In this document: positions 54,946 through 63,807 of the stretch, one piece after another
How the letters are laid out: each line of letters begins with the position of its first letter
Numbering within the stretch: the first letter of the stretch is position 1
Assembly: GCA_035605695.1 (NCBI GenBank)
Contig: DATNGZ010000015.1
Coordinates: 4,968 to 68,967 of the forward strand
From: VRUE01 sp035605695
GTDB taxonomy: Bacteria; Actinomycetota; Thermoleophilia; Solirubrobacterales; 70-9
Reading direction: 5' to 3'
DNA: 64,000 nt
The notes under the pieces: generated by a model
Told to the model about the DNA's origin: nothing
Seen by the model: the letters and a program-made list of their open reading frames with translations, nothing else
Databases searched by the model: none
Program-made: the position numbers and the translations under genes

Positions 54946-55672
54946 AGCGATCTTGCAAGCTGCCCACGCCTACGGGCTGGCCCACCGCACGAGCTCGCCA
55001 CATCGCCTCGTCGGCTTTCTTCAGCAAGCCCTCGGCGTCGCTGCCGTGCTCGGGGCAGGCGACGACGCCGGCCGAAATGCCGATTCGCAGGCCACCCGCG
55101 GCCTCGAGCTCATCGAGCAGGCGCAGCAGGCGCTCGGCCATCTGCACGCCCTCGACCGTGGTCAGGTTCGGGGCCAGGACGCAGAGGGCGTCCTCTTCGA
55201 GCCGATAGGTCTCGTCGACGATGCGGACGCTCTCGCGCAGCGCCGCGCCGACCACCGCCAGCATCGTCTCCTGGCCGTCGCTGCCCTCGCTCCCGCGTGT
55301 CCCGGGCCCGTCGACGTCGAAGACGACGAGGCCGAAGGGATGCCCGTAGCGCTTGTTGGTCTCGATCAACTGATCGAGACGGCGGCGCATGTGGCCGGGC
55401 TGGAAGAGGCTCGTGTGCGACTCGACCAGCGCCGTCGGCTGCGGCCGCTCGCAGACCGCCGCCACCGCCGTCGCCGTCACCGAGCCGAACTCCTCGGCCA
55501 GTTTCTGCGCCGCGTCGGCGAACGGCTCGGGGTCGCCGTCGCGCATCTGCTCGCGCAGCGTCGCCAGCAGCGCTGCCTGCAGCGAGGAGACCTCGCGGGC
55601 GACCTGGCCCGCCGAAGATCCACCCCCCACACCGTTGCTCGTCGGGCTCTTTGTCGCCACCTGAAGGACCAT
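54944..55672 (-). CDS. Degenerate GGDEF-domain protein
   Basis: A 242-residue protein. The C-terminal ~165 residues have the diguanylate cyclase fold: SLFQPGHMRRRLDQLIETNKRYGHPFGLVVFDVDG, then VRIVDETYRLEEDALCVLAPN, and LRIGISAGVVACPEHGSDAEGLLKKADEAMWRAR. The signature RxGGDEF is replaced by RLEEDAL, so the active-site loop is altered and c-di-GMP synthesis is unlikely. The N-terminus is helical and of unknown function. It may act as a GTP or c-di-GMP sensor. Confidence 0.85.
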   Translation of the reverse strand: MVLQVATKSPTSNGVGGGSSAGQVAREVSSLQAALLATLREQMRDGDPEPFADAAQKLAEEFGSVTATAVAAVCERPQPTALVESHTSLFQPGHMRRRLDQLIETNKRYGHPFGLVVFDVDGPGTRGSEGSDGQETMLAVVGAALRESVRIVDETYRLEEDALCVLAPNLTTVEGVQMAERLLRLLDELEAAGGLRIGISAGVVACPEHGSDAEGLLKKADEAMWRARAVGQPVGVGSLQDR

Positions 55673-55756
55673 CTCGAAAGCAACGGACGGCAGGACTGCG
55701 GAATCGCGCTATTTGCGGGGCGATAAACGTCTAGTTGTTTTGTCCGCAAAGAGCGG

Positions 55757-56359
55757 CTAATCGAGGCTGCGGCGTCCGGCGAAGGCCTTGCCGAGGGTGA
55801 CCTCGTCGGCGTGCTCGAGATCGGCGCCGACCGGGAGGCCGCTTGCCAAGCGGGTCACGGCGGCCTGGCCGCGCAGCCGTTCGGCGATATGCAGGGCCGT
55901 CGCCTCGCCGGTCGTGGTCGGGTTGGTGGCGAGGACGACCTCGCTGACGTCGCCCTCGGCGACCCGGCGCAGCAACTCGGCGATCTTCAGGTCCTCGGCG
56001 TCGATGCCGTCGATCGGCGAGAGCGCGCCGCCGAGCACGTGGTAGAGGCCGCGGTACTCGTGGGTGCGCTCGATCGGGATCACGTCGGCCGGCTCCTCGA
56101 CCACGCAGATCGTCGCACGGTCCCGGTTCGGGTCGGCGCAGATGCGGCAGCGCGGCCCCTCGGAGAGGTTGAAGCACTCCTCGCAGAGGCCGACCTTCTC
56201 CTTCACCTCGGTGATCGCGGCGGAGAGCGCCGCCGCCTCTTCGTCGGGGGCGCGGAGGATGTGGAAGGCGAGGCGCTGCGCGGTGCGCTGGCCGATCCCC
56301 GGCAGGCGCGAAAGCTCTGCGACGAGGCGGGCCAGCGGCGCCGGACCCTCGGCGCTCAC
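55757..56359 (-). CDS. recR: Recombination protein RecR
   Basis: A 200-residue RecFOR-pathway protein that helps load RecA on gapped DNA. It has the N-terminal helix-hairpin-helix (LSRLPGIGQRTAQRLAFHIL), the C4 zinc motif CEECFNLSEGPRCRIC (about residues 58-73) and the Toprim domain (ICVVEEPADVIPIERT ... VLATNPTTTGEATALHI). The GTG start overlaps the ebfC stop (GTGA). Confidence 0.97.
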   Translation of the reverse strand: MSAEGPAPLARLVAELSRLPGIGQRTAQRLAFHILRAPDEEAAALSAAITEVKEKVGLCEECFNLSEGPRCRICADPNRDRATICVVEEPADVIPIERTHEYRGLYHVLGGALSPIDGIDAEDLKIAELLRRVAEGDVSEVVLATNPTTTGEATALHIAERLRGQAAVTRLASGLPVGADLEHADEVTLGKAFAGRRSLD

Positions 56360-56691
56360 ATTCCGGGGAGGCCGCCGAGGCCTCCCGTAATCCCGCCCAT
56401 CTTCGACTCGGCCAGCTGCTGGGCGGCGCGGAAGCCCTCGTTGACGGCCGCCTGCACCATCTCGGCGAGCAGCTCCGCCTCCTCGGGGTCGATCGCCTCG
56501 GGGTCGATGACGATCTCACGCAGGGTCAGATCGCCGCCGACCTTGACCTTGACCATGCCGCCGCCGGCGCTGGCCTCGACCACCTCGTCTTTAAGAGTCT
56601 CCTGAGCGGCAAGCATGTCGCTCTGCATTTTCTGCGCCTGCTTCATCAGGGCGTTCACATCGAACCCCCCCGGCATTCCACCTTTGGCCAC
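56356..56691 (-). CDS. ebfC: YbaB/EbfC nucleoid-associated protein
   Basis: A 111-residue DNA-binding protein with the family pattern MKQAQKMQSDMLAAQETLKDEVVEASAGGGMVKVKVGGDLTLREIVIDPEAIDPEEAELL. It is conserved between dnaX and recR in most bacteria, as here. It starts at GTG right after the dnaX stop. Confidence 0.95.
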   Translation of the reverse strand: MAKGGMPGGFDVNALMKQAQKMQSDMLAAQETLKDEVVEASAGGGMVKVKVGGDLTLREIVIDPEAIDPEEAELLAEMVQAAVNEGFRAAQQLAESKMGGITGGLGGLPGM

Positions 56692-58509
56692 CTACCCCAC
56701 CTCCTCAGCATCGAACTCACTCTTCAGCTTCTCCACCAGCGCATCGTGATCGATCTCCGCGGAGCTTGGAGCCTCCTCAGGAGCGGGCGCCTCAGCGTCA
56801 AGCACCACATAAACGGGCCGCAGCTTCTCACTCACCACGGACTCCAGAGCGGCTTCCATCTGCTCTCGCTTCTCCGGCGCCTCAGCCTTGCGTTTGTTGA
56901 AGGTGTTCTCAGCCGGAAATCCGACAGTGACGACCCGCTCCGCCTCATCGACATCGACAGGTCGAGCTCCCTCAAAGGTCGCTGCCAAGGCCGGGCTCGT
57001 CTCCCGAAGCTTGTCTATAACCGCCGGCCAGAAGCCTTTGACGTACTCCAGGTCGAGGGCGTTCGGGCCCGCGGGTCCTGTCACGACCTCGGGGGGGCCT
57101 GCGGGCGGGGGCTGCGCCTCCGTTCTCGGCCCCCCCGAGTCCGCGCCACCCGCGGGAGGATCGTCCTCGGCGGACGGTTCGGGTTCAGCGGGCGGTTCGG
57201 ATTCGGCGGACGGTTGGGGCTCCTGCTCGTCAGTCGGTGCGGGCTCTGCCGCGGGTGGCGGTGTAGGGGGAACCGCCCCCGAGGACGCTTTAGCGACCGC
57301 AGGGGGCGGTGGGTCCCCTGCACCGACAGGACCCGCGGCCCGCGGCGGCCCCGTCCCTTGCTCAAGCTTCTCGATACGCCTGAGCAGGCCCTCAGTTGAG
57401 GGATCCAGGTCCGGTCGCGCTGCCTTGAGCAGAGCGATCTCGACTGCCATGCGGGCGTCGTCTCCCTCCCGTACAGCTGTCAGGGCCGCTGCCAGCTCGT
57501 CGATGGTGCGGATGAGTGTGGCGGCGCCTATTGCGTTTGCTTGGGCTGTCATCCGCTCAGAATCGGTTGCCGTCACCACGAAGGTGTTGGGCACCTCGCC
57601 GACGGTCTGCGTCACCAGCAGGTGTCGCAGGTGCGCCAGCAGGTCGCGGGCGAACTGGGCTGGGTCACGGCCCGAGCGGGCCATCTTCTCGACCCCGAGC
57701 AGGACGCCCTTCGGGTCTTCGGCAATGACCGCGTCGACCGCGTCGAAGAGCAGCTCGGCGTCGGCGGCGCCGAGCAGTTCCAGCACCGCTTCGAGGGTGA
57801 CCTGGCTGCCGCCGAACGCGACCAGCTGGTCGAGCGTGCCGAGCGCGTCGCGGAAGCTGCCCGAGGCCGAGCGGGCAATCATCGCGACCGCTGCGTCCTC
57901 GGCCTCGATCTCCTCCGCCGCCGCGACCCGCTGCACGACCTCGGAGATCTGCTCCAGCGAAGGGCGCTGGAAGTCGAAGCGCTGGCAGCGGTCGGCGATC
58001 GTCGCCATCACCTTGTGCGACTCGGTCGTGGCGAGGACGAAGACCGTGTTGGGCGGCGGCTCCTCCAGCGTCTTGAGGAAGGCGTTCCAGGCCTCCTTGG
58101 TCAGCATGTGCGCCTCGTCGAGGATGTAGACCTTCCAGCGTCCTCCCGTCGGCGCGTAGGCGACCCGCTCGCGCAGGTCGCGGACGTCGTCGACGGAGCG
58201 GTTGGAGGCGGCGTCCATCTCGATCACGTCGATCGAGCTGCCGGCGGCGATCGTCAGGCACGATTCGCACTCGCCGCAGGGGGTGACGGTCGGCCCGCCG
58301 CGCTCGCAGTTGAGCGAGCGGGCGAGGATCTTCGCCATCGAGGTCTTGCCGGTCCCGCGCGAACCGACGAAGAGGTAAGCGTGGTGGACCTTGCCCTGCT
58401 CGACCGCGTTGCGCAGGGTGCGGACGACGTGCTGCTGGCCCACCACCTCATCGAAAGAACCGGGGCGATGGCGGCGGTAGAGGGAGATCGAGTCGCTGGA
58501 GGACGGCAC
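56692..58509 (-). CDS. dnaX: DNA polymerase III subunit gamma/tau
   Basis: Clamp-loader ATPase. The 605-residue protein has Walker A VGSRGTGKTSMAK (about residues 48-60), the zinc module CERGG ... CGECESC, the DEAH box ILDEAHMLTKEAWNAFLKTLEEPP, and the SRC-like region. A Pro/Ala/Glu-rich linker (about residues 375-455) precedes the C-terminal tau-type domain (LEYVKGFWPAVIDKLRETSPALAATFEGA). No slippery A-run for a gamma-frameshift was seen. GTG start with TACACT 7 nt upstream (leaderless). Confidence 0.97.
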   Translation of the reverse strand: MPSSSDSISLYRRHRPGSFDEVVGQQHVVRTLRNAVEQGKVHHAYLFVGSRGTGKTSMAKILARSLNCERGGPTVTPCGECESCLTIAAGSSIDVIEMDAASNRSVDDVRDLRERVAYAPTGGRWKVYILDEAHMLTKEAWNAFLKTLEEPPPNTVFVLATTESHKVMATIADRCQRFDFQRPSLEQISEVVQRVAAAEEIEAEDAAVAMIARSASGSFRDALGTLDQLVAFGGSQVTLEAVLELLGAADAELLFDAVDAVIAEDPKGVLLGVEKMARSGRDPAQFARDLLAHLRHLLVTQTVGEVPNTFVVTATDSERMTAQANAIGAATLIRTIDELAAALTAVREGDDARMAVEIALLKAARPDLDPSTEGLLRRIEKLEQGTGPPRAAGPVGAGDPPPPAVAKASSGAVPPTPPPAAEPAPTDEQEPQPSAESEPPAEPEPSAEDDPPAGGADSGGPRTEAQPPPAGPPEVVTGPAGPNALDLEYVKGFWPAVIDKLRETSPALAATFEGARPVDVDEAERVVTVGFPAENTFNKRKAEAPEKREQMEAALESVVSEKLRPVYVVLDAEAPAPEEAPSSAEIDHDALVEKLKSEFDAEEVG

Positions 58510-58527
58510 CGCAGCCAGTGTATCTGC

Positions 58528-58578
58528 GGGGGTCTGGCGACTTATCCGTCTATCTCACGGAAAAGTCGCCAGACCCCC
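58528..58578. repeat. Palindrome D (51 bp) between divergent leaderless promoters
   Basis: GGGGGTCTGGCGACTT (58528-58543) pairs perfectly with 58563-58578; inside, TCCGT and ACGGA pair around CTATCTC, somewhat like the C-family core. It stands between the dnaX start and the glycosyltransferase start, each with its own TAnnnT -10-like box (58517-58522, minus; 58595-58600, plus). A terminator cannot be its job here. Confidence 0.85.
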
Positions 58579-58606
58579 GGCCTGCGGCCAACGGTAGGTT
58601 GCGCCG

Positions 58607-60175
58607 GTGCCGACCCGAGCCCGCAACTGGCTCACGCCCCTCGCCTGGGTGGCCGGCGTCAGCGCCGCCCTGCTGATCGTCTTCCCGGTCGGCTTCCCCA
58701 ACTACGACACGATCTACGCCTTGGTCTGGGGGCGCGAACTGGCGCACGGGGTCAGCCCCGACTACGGCGCCGCGCTCCCCCCCACCCCGCACCCGCTGGC
58801 CGACCTGCTGGGACTGATCACGACCCCACTCGGCGACGGAGCAATCGACGTAACGATGGTGATCGCCTACCTCTCACTGGGCCTTGTGGGGTACCTCATC
58901 TACCGCCTGGGAACCCTCTGGTTCGACCGTCCAATCGGCGCCCTCGCAGCCCTAATCGTCCTCACCCGAGCCCCCTACCTATCCAACGGCCTGCGCGCCT
59001 ACGTAGACCTCCCGTACATAGCCCTATGCCTGGGAGCTCTCGTCATAGAGAGCCGCAAGCCACGATCAGGCTGGCCGGTCCTAACTCTTCTCGCCCTAGC
59101 CGGCCTGCTCCGCCCCGAGGCCTGGCTCTTCTCGATCGCTTACCTGGCCTACCTGGCGCTTGGTCCCTCGCAAGCTCCCGCCACCACAGCTGCGGCCGGG
59201 GCCGGCTCATCCCGCCAGCTCGGTCCCGAGGGGGAGACGAGGAAGCCCCTCGAACGGGCGGATACTCAAATCGCCGGCCTCATTAGGCCGGCGATTGGAC
59301 GGGCGAGGGGCTTCCTCGTCTCCCCCCACGGCGCCGCACTAGTCGCCCTGGCTCTGGCCGCCCCGATCATCTGGGCCCTCTTCGACTGGATAACCACCGG
59401 CAGCCCGACCTACTCCTTCACCGGCACCCAGGAAACCGTCGAAACCCTGAAGCGCCAAACCGGCCCGGTCGACCTCGTCCTCTACGGCCCCCGCCGCCTC
59501 GGCGAAGTCCTCCAGTGGCCAGGAATGGTCGGCGCTCTGGGCGGCGTCATCCTCGGCTTTGCGTTTCTGCGCCGCCGCTCAAGCCTAGGCCTCGTCGCCG
59601 CCGCACTAGCCCTCGGCGCCTTCGCGCTGCTCGGCAGCGCCGGCCTCGCGATCATCGCCCGCTACACGATGCTCGGCGGCGCGATCCTGGCGATCTTCGT
59701 CGCCCTCGCCCTGCTCGGCTGGCGCCTGCTCGAGCCCGACCACCTCTGGCGCCGCCGCTGGCAGCTCTTCGCCGGCCTGATCGCGGCGATGTTCGTCATC
59801 TGGCTGCCAAACCAGTGGGACCTCGACTCGACCGTGAAGAGCGACCTCACTGATCAAGGGGGGATCGAGCGCGACCTCAGTGACCTCGTCGATGCGGGCG
59901 CCTTCAGCAAGCCCCTATGCGGTCCGATCGCCGTCCCCAACCATCGGGCCGTCCCCCGTCTCGCCTTCGGCCTTGAAGTGAAGCCAACCGAGATCGTCAG
60001 CGCCTCCGAGGAGGGAATCCCACGCCGCGGCTACTTCCTCGACCCGGCCAATCCCTTCGTCATCCACAACTTCATCCTCGATCCCAACGACCCGACCCGC
60101 CTCAAGACAGCCGTCCCGCGCGGCTTTCACCAGGTGGCGCGCAACGACTCCTGGCGCCTTTACCGCCGCTGCTAA
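58607..60175 (+). CDS. Membrane glycosyltransferase-like protein carrying an internal palindrome
   Basis: A 522-residue polytopic membrane protein of the GT39/PMT-like type. The first loop has the expected acidic site in FPNYDTIYALVWGRELAHG, then PLADLLG, and DLPYIALCLGALVIE; about ten helices follow and a C-terminal external part. A loop of about 50 residues (about 190-240) between two helices contains palindrome G and is likely an insertion. GTG start, TAGGTT 6 nt upstream. Donor and acceptor sugars are unknown. It diverges from dnaX. Confidence 0.8.
   Translation: MPTRARNWLTPLAWVAGVSAALLIVFPVGFPNYDTIYALVWGRELAHGVSPDYGAALPPTPHPLADLLGLITTPLGDGAIDVTMVIAYLSLGLVGYLIYRLGTLWFDRPIGALAALIVLTRAPYLSNGLRAYVDLPYIALCLGALVIESRKPRSGWPVLTLLALAGLLRPEAWLFSIAYLAYLALGPSQAPATTAAAGAGSSRQLGPEGETRKPLERADTQIAGLIRPAIGRARGFLVSPHGAALVALALAAPIIWALFDWITTGSPTYSFTGTQETVETLKRQTGPVDLVLYGPRRLGEVLQWPGMVGALGGVILGFAFLRRRSSLGLVAAALALGAFALLGSAGLAIIARYTMLGGAILAIFVALALLGWRLLEPDHLWRRRWQLFAGLIAAMFVIWLPNQWDLDSTVKSDLTDQGGIERDLSDLVDAGAFSKPLCGPIAVPNHRAVPRLAFGLEVKPTEIVSASEEGIPRRGYFLDPANPFVIHNFILDPNDPTRLKTAVPRGFHQVARNDSWRLYRRC
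59230..59326. repeat. Palindrome G (97 bp) inside a coding sequence
   Basis: Perfect 23-bp arms at 59230-59252 and 59304-59326 (starting GGGGGAGACGAGGAAGC) flank an inner perfect stem AATCGCCGGCCT/AGGCCGGCGATT (59269-59280 and 59285-59296) with a CATT loop. The frame of the host gene stays open through it, encoding roughly residues 208-240, in a loop between membrane helices. Confidence 0.9.
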
Positions 60176-60177
60176 CA

Positions 60178-60232
60178 GCCCCCGACGGGCCTCAAACGTG
60201 ACATATAGACACGTTTGAGGCCCGTCGGGGGC
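60178..60232. repeat. Palindrome E (55 bp) between tandem genes
   Basis: Perfect 23-bp arms at 60178-60200 and 60210-60232 (starting GCCCCCGACGGGCCTC) around the 9-nt loop ACATATAGA. It begins 2 nt after the glycosyltransferase stop and ends 3 nt before the TAGGGT -10-like box of the next gene, so it may both end one transcript and form the -35 region of the next. There is no T-tract. Confidence 0.9.
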
Positions 60233-60248
60233 GTATAGGGTGATTCCG

Positions 60249-61223
60249 ATGGCTGGCGGGTTCAGGCGGTCGGGGTTGTTCGGGCTGATTGGCGTCGTCG
60301 TCGTGGCGATCCTCGTCGCCGCTATCGCGCTCAGCGCAAACAGTGCCGACCCCAACCCGAAGGGAACGATGGCGCTGATCTTCGGCGTGATCGCGGTTTT
60401 CGTCGTCATCCTCTTCGTCTTCCAGCGCTCCGACCTGGAGAAGGTCGCCGGGGGCGATGCGAAGGCCGTGCAGCGAGCAGTCGCCGAAGGTGGCGGCGCG
60501 ATCGATAACCCGACGACGATGGAGGAGCAGCAACTTTGGGCCGCGCTGGCGACCAGGCCGATCGACAACGAGGCGCTCGAGGCCCGCGGCTCGATCTGGG
60601 ACTCGGGCCGGCGCAGCCAGAAACTCGGCTGGGTGGTGATGGCGCTGATCTTCCTCACCGTCCCCTCCATCTACCTGCTCGAAAGCTTCGTGCCGCTGCT
60701 GATCGGCGGGCCGCTGATCGCGATCGCGGCGATCTACGGCAGCATCCGCGCCCTGGCGCCCGGCGGCGAGATGGACCAGGGCTACGAGAAGGTCGGCCTG
60801 GCGATGGCACCGCTCGGCTTCGAGGTGACCGAGCGGCCGCAGGTCAACATCGAGGTGCGCGAAGCGACGACGGGACGGGTCGGACCTAAGGTCCACGGCG
60901 CCCTGGTCCTGAGTGGGGAGCGACACGGACGGTCGGTCTCGGTGCGGCTCGGCAGCAGCGAGATGAGCTCGCGCAGCGAGGTCACGGTCCGCGTGGGGAC
61001 GCCGGAGTTCAAGGCGAAATCGCGCGACGGCAAGGTGCGCCCTGGCGACGACGTGCCGGCTCCGTTCGCCACTGCCCTGCGGGACATGCCCAACTCAACC
61101 CGCTGGAAGAAATTGACGGTCGAGGGTGGCCCGGAGGGCATCGTCGTCGCCCGCAAGGGCGGCGCCCAGGCCGACTGGCTCTGCGACCTCTGGCTAGCCG
61201 AGCGCCTCGCCGACGCGGCCTGA
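60249..61223 (+). CDS. Membrane protein of unknown function
   Basis: Not recognised with confidence. A 324-residue protein with two helices near the N-terminus (LFGLIGVVVVAILVAAIAL and ALIFGVIAVFVVILFVF), a soluble stretch, two more helices (LGWVVMALIFLTVPSIYLL, and PLLIGGPLIAIAAIYGSI, about residues 130-165), and a C-terminal soluble domain with a strand-rich centre (VNIEVREATTGRVGPKVHGALVL ... GIVVARKGG). The layout recalls DUF3137-like proteins. ATG 60249 has TAGGGT 7 nt upstream (leaderless). Confidence 0.75.
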   Translation: MAGGFRRSGLFGLIGVVVVAILVAAIALSANSADPNPKGTMALIFGVIAVFVVILFVFQRSDLEKVAGGDAKAVQRAVAEGGGAIDNPTTMEEQQLWAALATRPIDNEALEARGSIWDSGRRSQKLGWVVMALIFLTVPSIYLLESFVPLLIGGPLIAIAAIYGSIRALAPGGEMDQGYEKVGLAMAPLGFEVTERPQVNIEVREATTGRVGPKVHGALVLSGERHGRSVSVRLGSSEMSSRSEVTVRVGTPEFKAKSRDGKVRPGDDVPAPFATALRDMPNSTRWKKLTVEGGPEGIVVARKGGAQADWLCDLWLAERLADAA

Positions 61224-61231
61224 GCGCCGGC

Positions 61232-62017
61232 TCAGCTGCCGCGCTCGACCAGCTCGACCGCGGCGTGGGTCTCGGCGGCGACCTCGGGGTCGGCCAGCTC
61301 GATTCCCGGCGGCAGCTCGACGTGGAGGTCATTGGAGAAGTCCAAGCAAGCGCGAACTGGCCCGGCCAACCGTGAGGCGAGCACGTGCCCTCCACGAGTG
61401 CGGTCACCGCTGATGAAGTGAAGGTGGTAGCCACTGACCTCGAGCCCCTCGGCGTAATCGGGAAAGCGGAAGCCGAGCATCGTCCCCTCAACGTTCTCCA
61501 GCTCAAAGACGTGCTGCTCGAGGACGACCTCGGTCAGCGGCCGGTAGGGCGGGCTCTGCCGGGGCACCGAGCGGGCGCGGACCAACTCGAAGCGGCCGTC
61601 GAGCCGGATCGCGCAGGTCGCCGCGCCCGGCGGAATCAGCTCGTCAAGCCGGGACAGGAGCCCCTCGTGTTCGAACGGCCCCTCGACCTTTAGATCGATT
61701 TCCGGCTCGAAGCGCGTCACCACTGCGAACGGCGTCCGCTCGGCACCGCCGACCTCACCCACCATCCCGTCGACGTCAGCGCGGTAGAAGCCGCCGTCGA
61801 GAGCGATCATCTCGCCGTCGAGACCGTTCAGCGTCCCCAGGCCAAAATCGCCGTGCTCCGCCAGCTCGTCGAAGCTGAGGTCGCCTTCGTAGGCGCCTTC
61901 GAGCAACGCCCCGATCGTCGAAGCCTGAAACAACACGTGCGGCTCACGCCCGGCGTGCAGTTCCTCCTCGCGCAGCGTCTCCACGTGCAGCGATCTGATC
62001 CAGCGCTCATCCAACAC
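61232..62017 (-). CDS. budA: Alpha-acetolactate decarboxylase
   Basis: A 261-residue enzyme that decarboxylates acetolactate to acetoin. Typical features: LFQASTIGALLEGAYEGDLSFDELAEHGDFGLGTLNGLDGEMIALDG near the N-terminus, the zinc-binding histidines in EVSGYHLHFISGDRTRGGHVL near residues 195-215, and a glutamate nearby for catalysis. Neither budB nor a butanediol dehydrogenase gene is in the window. The start is uncertain: GTG 62017 (GGGAG upstream) is used; ATG 62080 would add 21 residues. Confidence 0.92.
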   Translation of the reverse strand: MLDERWIRSLHVETLREEELHAGREPHVLFQASTIGALLEGAYEGDLSFDELAEHGDFGLGTLNGLDGEMIALDGGFYRADVDGMVGEVGGAERTPFAVVTRFEPEIDLKVEGPFEHEGLLSRLDELIPPGAATCAIRLDGRFELVRARSVPRQSPPYRPLTEVVLEQHVFELENVEGTMLGFRFPDYAEGLEVSGYHLHFISGDRTRGGHVLASRLAGPVRACLDFSNDLHVELPPGIELADPEVAAETHAAVELVERGS

Positions 62018-62133
62018 GGAGCCAGTCTCCCAGGCATGTCTCTCTGTCGTCCGCCCTGCACATCCTCGACCCTCCAGCATCCAAGACGATGGGGGAGCAG
62101 CTCCCGGCGCAGACGATCGATGAGAATCAGGTC

Positions 62134-63024
62134 ATGACAGCAATTCGACTTCGCGGCGTGGTCAAGCGCTTCGGCCCGATCACGGCGGTCGACGGGCTCG
62201 ACCTCGAGGTTCCCGAGGGCATCTGCCTCGGCCTGCTCGGACCGAACGGGGCGGGCAAGTCGACGACGATGCGCCTGCTTACCGGGCAGGCACTGCCCGA
62301 CGTCGGCGAGCTGCACGTACTCGGGCATGAGCTGCCGGCGGACTCGAAGGCCGCTCGGGCCGAAATGGGCGTCGTCCCCCAGCTCGACAACCTCGACGTC
62401 GACGTCACGGTCGAAGACAACCTGGCGATCTTCGCCCGCCTTTACCGAGTGCCGGACGTCGGTGCCGCGGTCGACCGGGCGCTCGACCTTGCCCGCCTGC
62501 GCGACCGTCGCCGCGACGCCGTCGACGAGCTCTCCGGCGGCATGCGCCGGCGCCTGCTCTTGGCCCGCGGCCTCGTCCACGAACCGAAGCTGATCCTGCT
62601 CGACGAGCCCACGGTCGGGCTCGACCCGCAGATCCGCACCGAGCTCTGGACCCTGATCGGCGAGCTGCGCTCGGGCGGCACGACGATCCTGATGTCCACC
62701 CACTACATCGAGGAGGCCGAGCGCCTCGCCGACGAGGTGGCGGTGATGACGAAGGGCAAGATCATCAGCCGCGGCCACCCGGTCGAGCTGATCAGCGAGC
62801 ACGCCGGCGCGCAGACCGCGGAGGTCTACGGGCCGCCCGAACGGCTGGTCGAGGCGCGCAAGACCGCCGAATCCCACGGGCTCTCCGTCCGCCCGGCCGG
62901 CCCCGCGATCGCGATCGTCGGCTCCGAGGACGCCGCCAACGGGGCGATTCCCGACGACGCCGTCGTCCGCGCCGCCTCGCTCGAGGACGTCTTCGTCCTG
63001 CTCACCGGGGAGGAGGCGGAGTGA
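62134..63024 (+). CDS. ABC-2 exporter ATP-binding protein (NodI/DrrA-like)
   Basis: A 296-residue ATPase: Walker A GPNGAGKSTTMRLL (about residues 39-52), signature ELSGGMRRRLLLARGLVH, Walker B LILLDEPTVGLDP, H-loop STHYIEEAERL, and a C-terminal domain typical of the drug-resistance subfamily. The permease start overlaps its stop (GTGA). GAGAAT lies 6 nt before the ATG at 62134, favouring this start over ATG 62089. Substrate unknown. Confidence 0.93.
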   Translation: MTAIRLRGVVKRFGPITAVDGLDLEVPEGICLGLLGPNGAGKSTTMRLLTGQALPDVGELHVLGHELPADSKAARAEMGVVPQLDNLDVDVTVEDNLAIFARLYRVPDVGAAVDRALDLARLRDRRRDAVDELSGGMRRRLLLARGLVHEPKLILLDEPTVGLDPQIRTELWTLIGELRSGGTTILMSTHYIEEAERLADEVAVMTKGKIISRGHPVELISEHAGAQTAEVYGPPERLVEARKTAESHGLSVRPAGPAIAIVGSEDAANGAIPDDAVVRAASLEDVFVLLTGEEAE

Positions 63025-63788
63025 GGCGGCTCGAACCGGCCGCGATTGGTGGCGTGATGAGTCGCGAGCTGGCCAACTTCCGCACCTATTGGAAGGGCAC
63101 GACCTTCTCCAGCGTGCTCGAACCGATCGTCTACCTGCTCGCCTTCGGACTCGGGCTGAGCGCGACCCTGGTCGACGAAGTCGAAGGCGTCCCCTACATC
63201 GAGTTCGTCGGTACCGGCATGGTGGCGACTGCGGTGATCTTTTCCAGCGCCCTGCCGGCGATGTTCGGCACCTTCGTCAAGCACCGCTTCCAGAACACCT
63301 ACGATGCGATCCTGGCGGCGCCGGTCGACGTCGAGGAGCTGGTCACGGCGGAGATGCTCTGGATCGGCCTGCGCTCGGGCACCTACGGCTGCGTGCCGCT
63401 GCTGGTCACGATCGCCTTCGGCCTCGACCCGGCCTGGGGGATGCTGCTGGTGCCGTTCTTCTGCTTCGTTACCGCGCTCGGCTTCGCCGGCTTCGGCGTC
63501 GCGATGGCGGCGAGCGTGGCCAAGATCGACCAGTTCAACTACGTCACCGCGCTCTGCATCACGCCGCTCTTCCTCGTCGCCGGCACCTTCTTCCCAATCG
63601 ACGGGCTGCCCGAGGGCGTGCAGGTGGTGGCGCAGCTCAACCCCCTGCACCAGCTGGTCGAACTGGTCCGCGGCGGCGCCTTCGGCTACGAGGCAGTCGA
63701 CATAGCCCGCTTCGCTTTCCTGGTCGGCTTCGCCCTGCTCACCTGGCGGATCGCCGTGAGCCGCATGCACAACCGCCTAATCGACTAA
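63021..63788 (+). CDS. ABC-2 type permease (NodJ-like)
   Basis: A 255-residue permease with six helices. Family motifs are SRELANFRTYWKGTTFSSVLEPIVYLLAFGLGL, VGTGMVATAVIFSS, YDAILAAPVDVEELVTAEMLW, and FLVAGTFFPIDGLPEGVQVVAQLNPLHQLVELVRG. It forms the exporter channel with the preceding ATPase. The GTG start at 63021 overlaps the ATPase stop. Confidence 0.93.
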   Translation: MRRLEPAAIGGVMSRELANFRTYWKGTTFSSVLEPIVYLLAFGLGLSATLVDEVEGVPYIEFVGTGMVATAVIFSSALPAMFGTFVKHRFQNTYDAILAAPVDVEELVTAEMLWIGLRSGTYGCVPLLVTIAFGLDPAWGMLLVPFFCFVTALGFAGFGVAMAASVAKIDQFNYVTALCITPLFLVAGTFFPIDGLPEGVQVVAQLNPLHQLVELVRGGAFGYEAVDIARFAFLVGFALLTWRIAVSRMHNRLID

Positions 63789-63807
63789 ACGCGCCCGCTC
63801 CCTTGCT

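Noticed and set aside
56692..58509. Programmed frameshift in dnaX making gamma
   Set aside because: No A-rich slippery sequence was found in the frame region after the ATPase domain.
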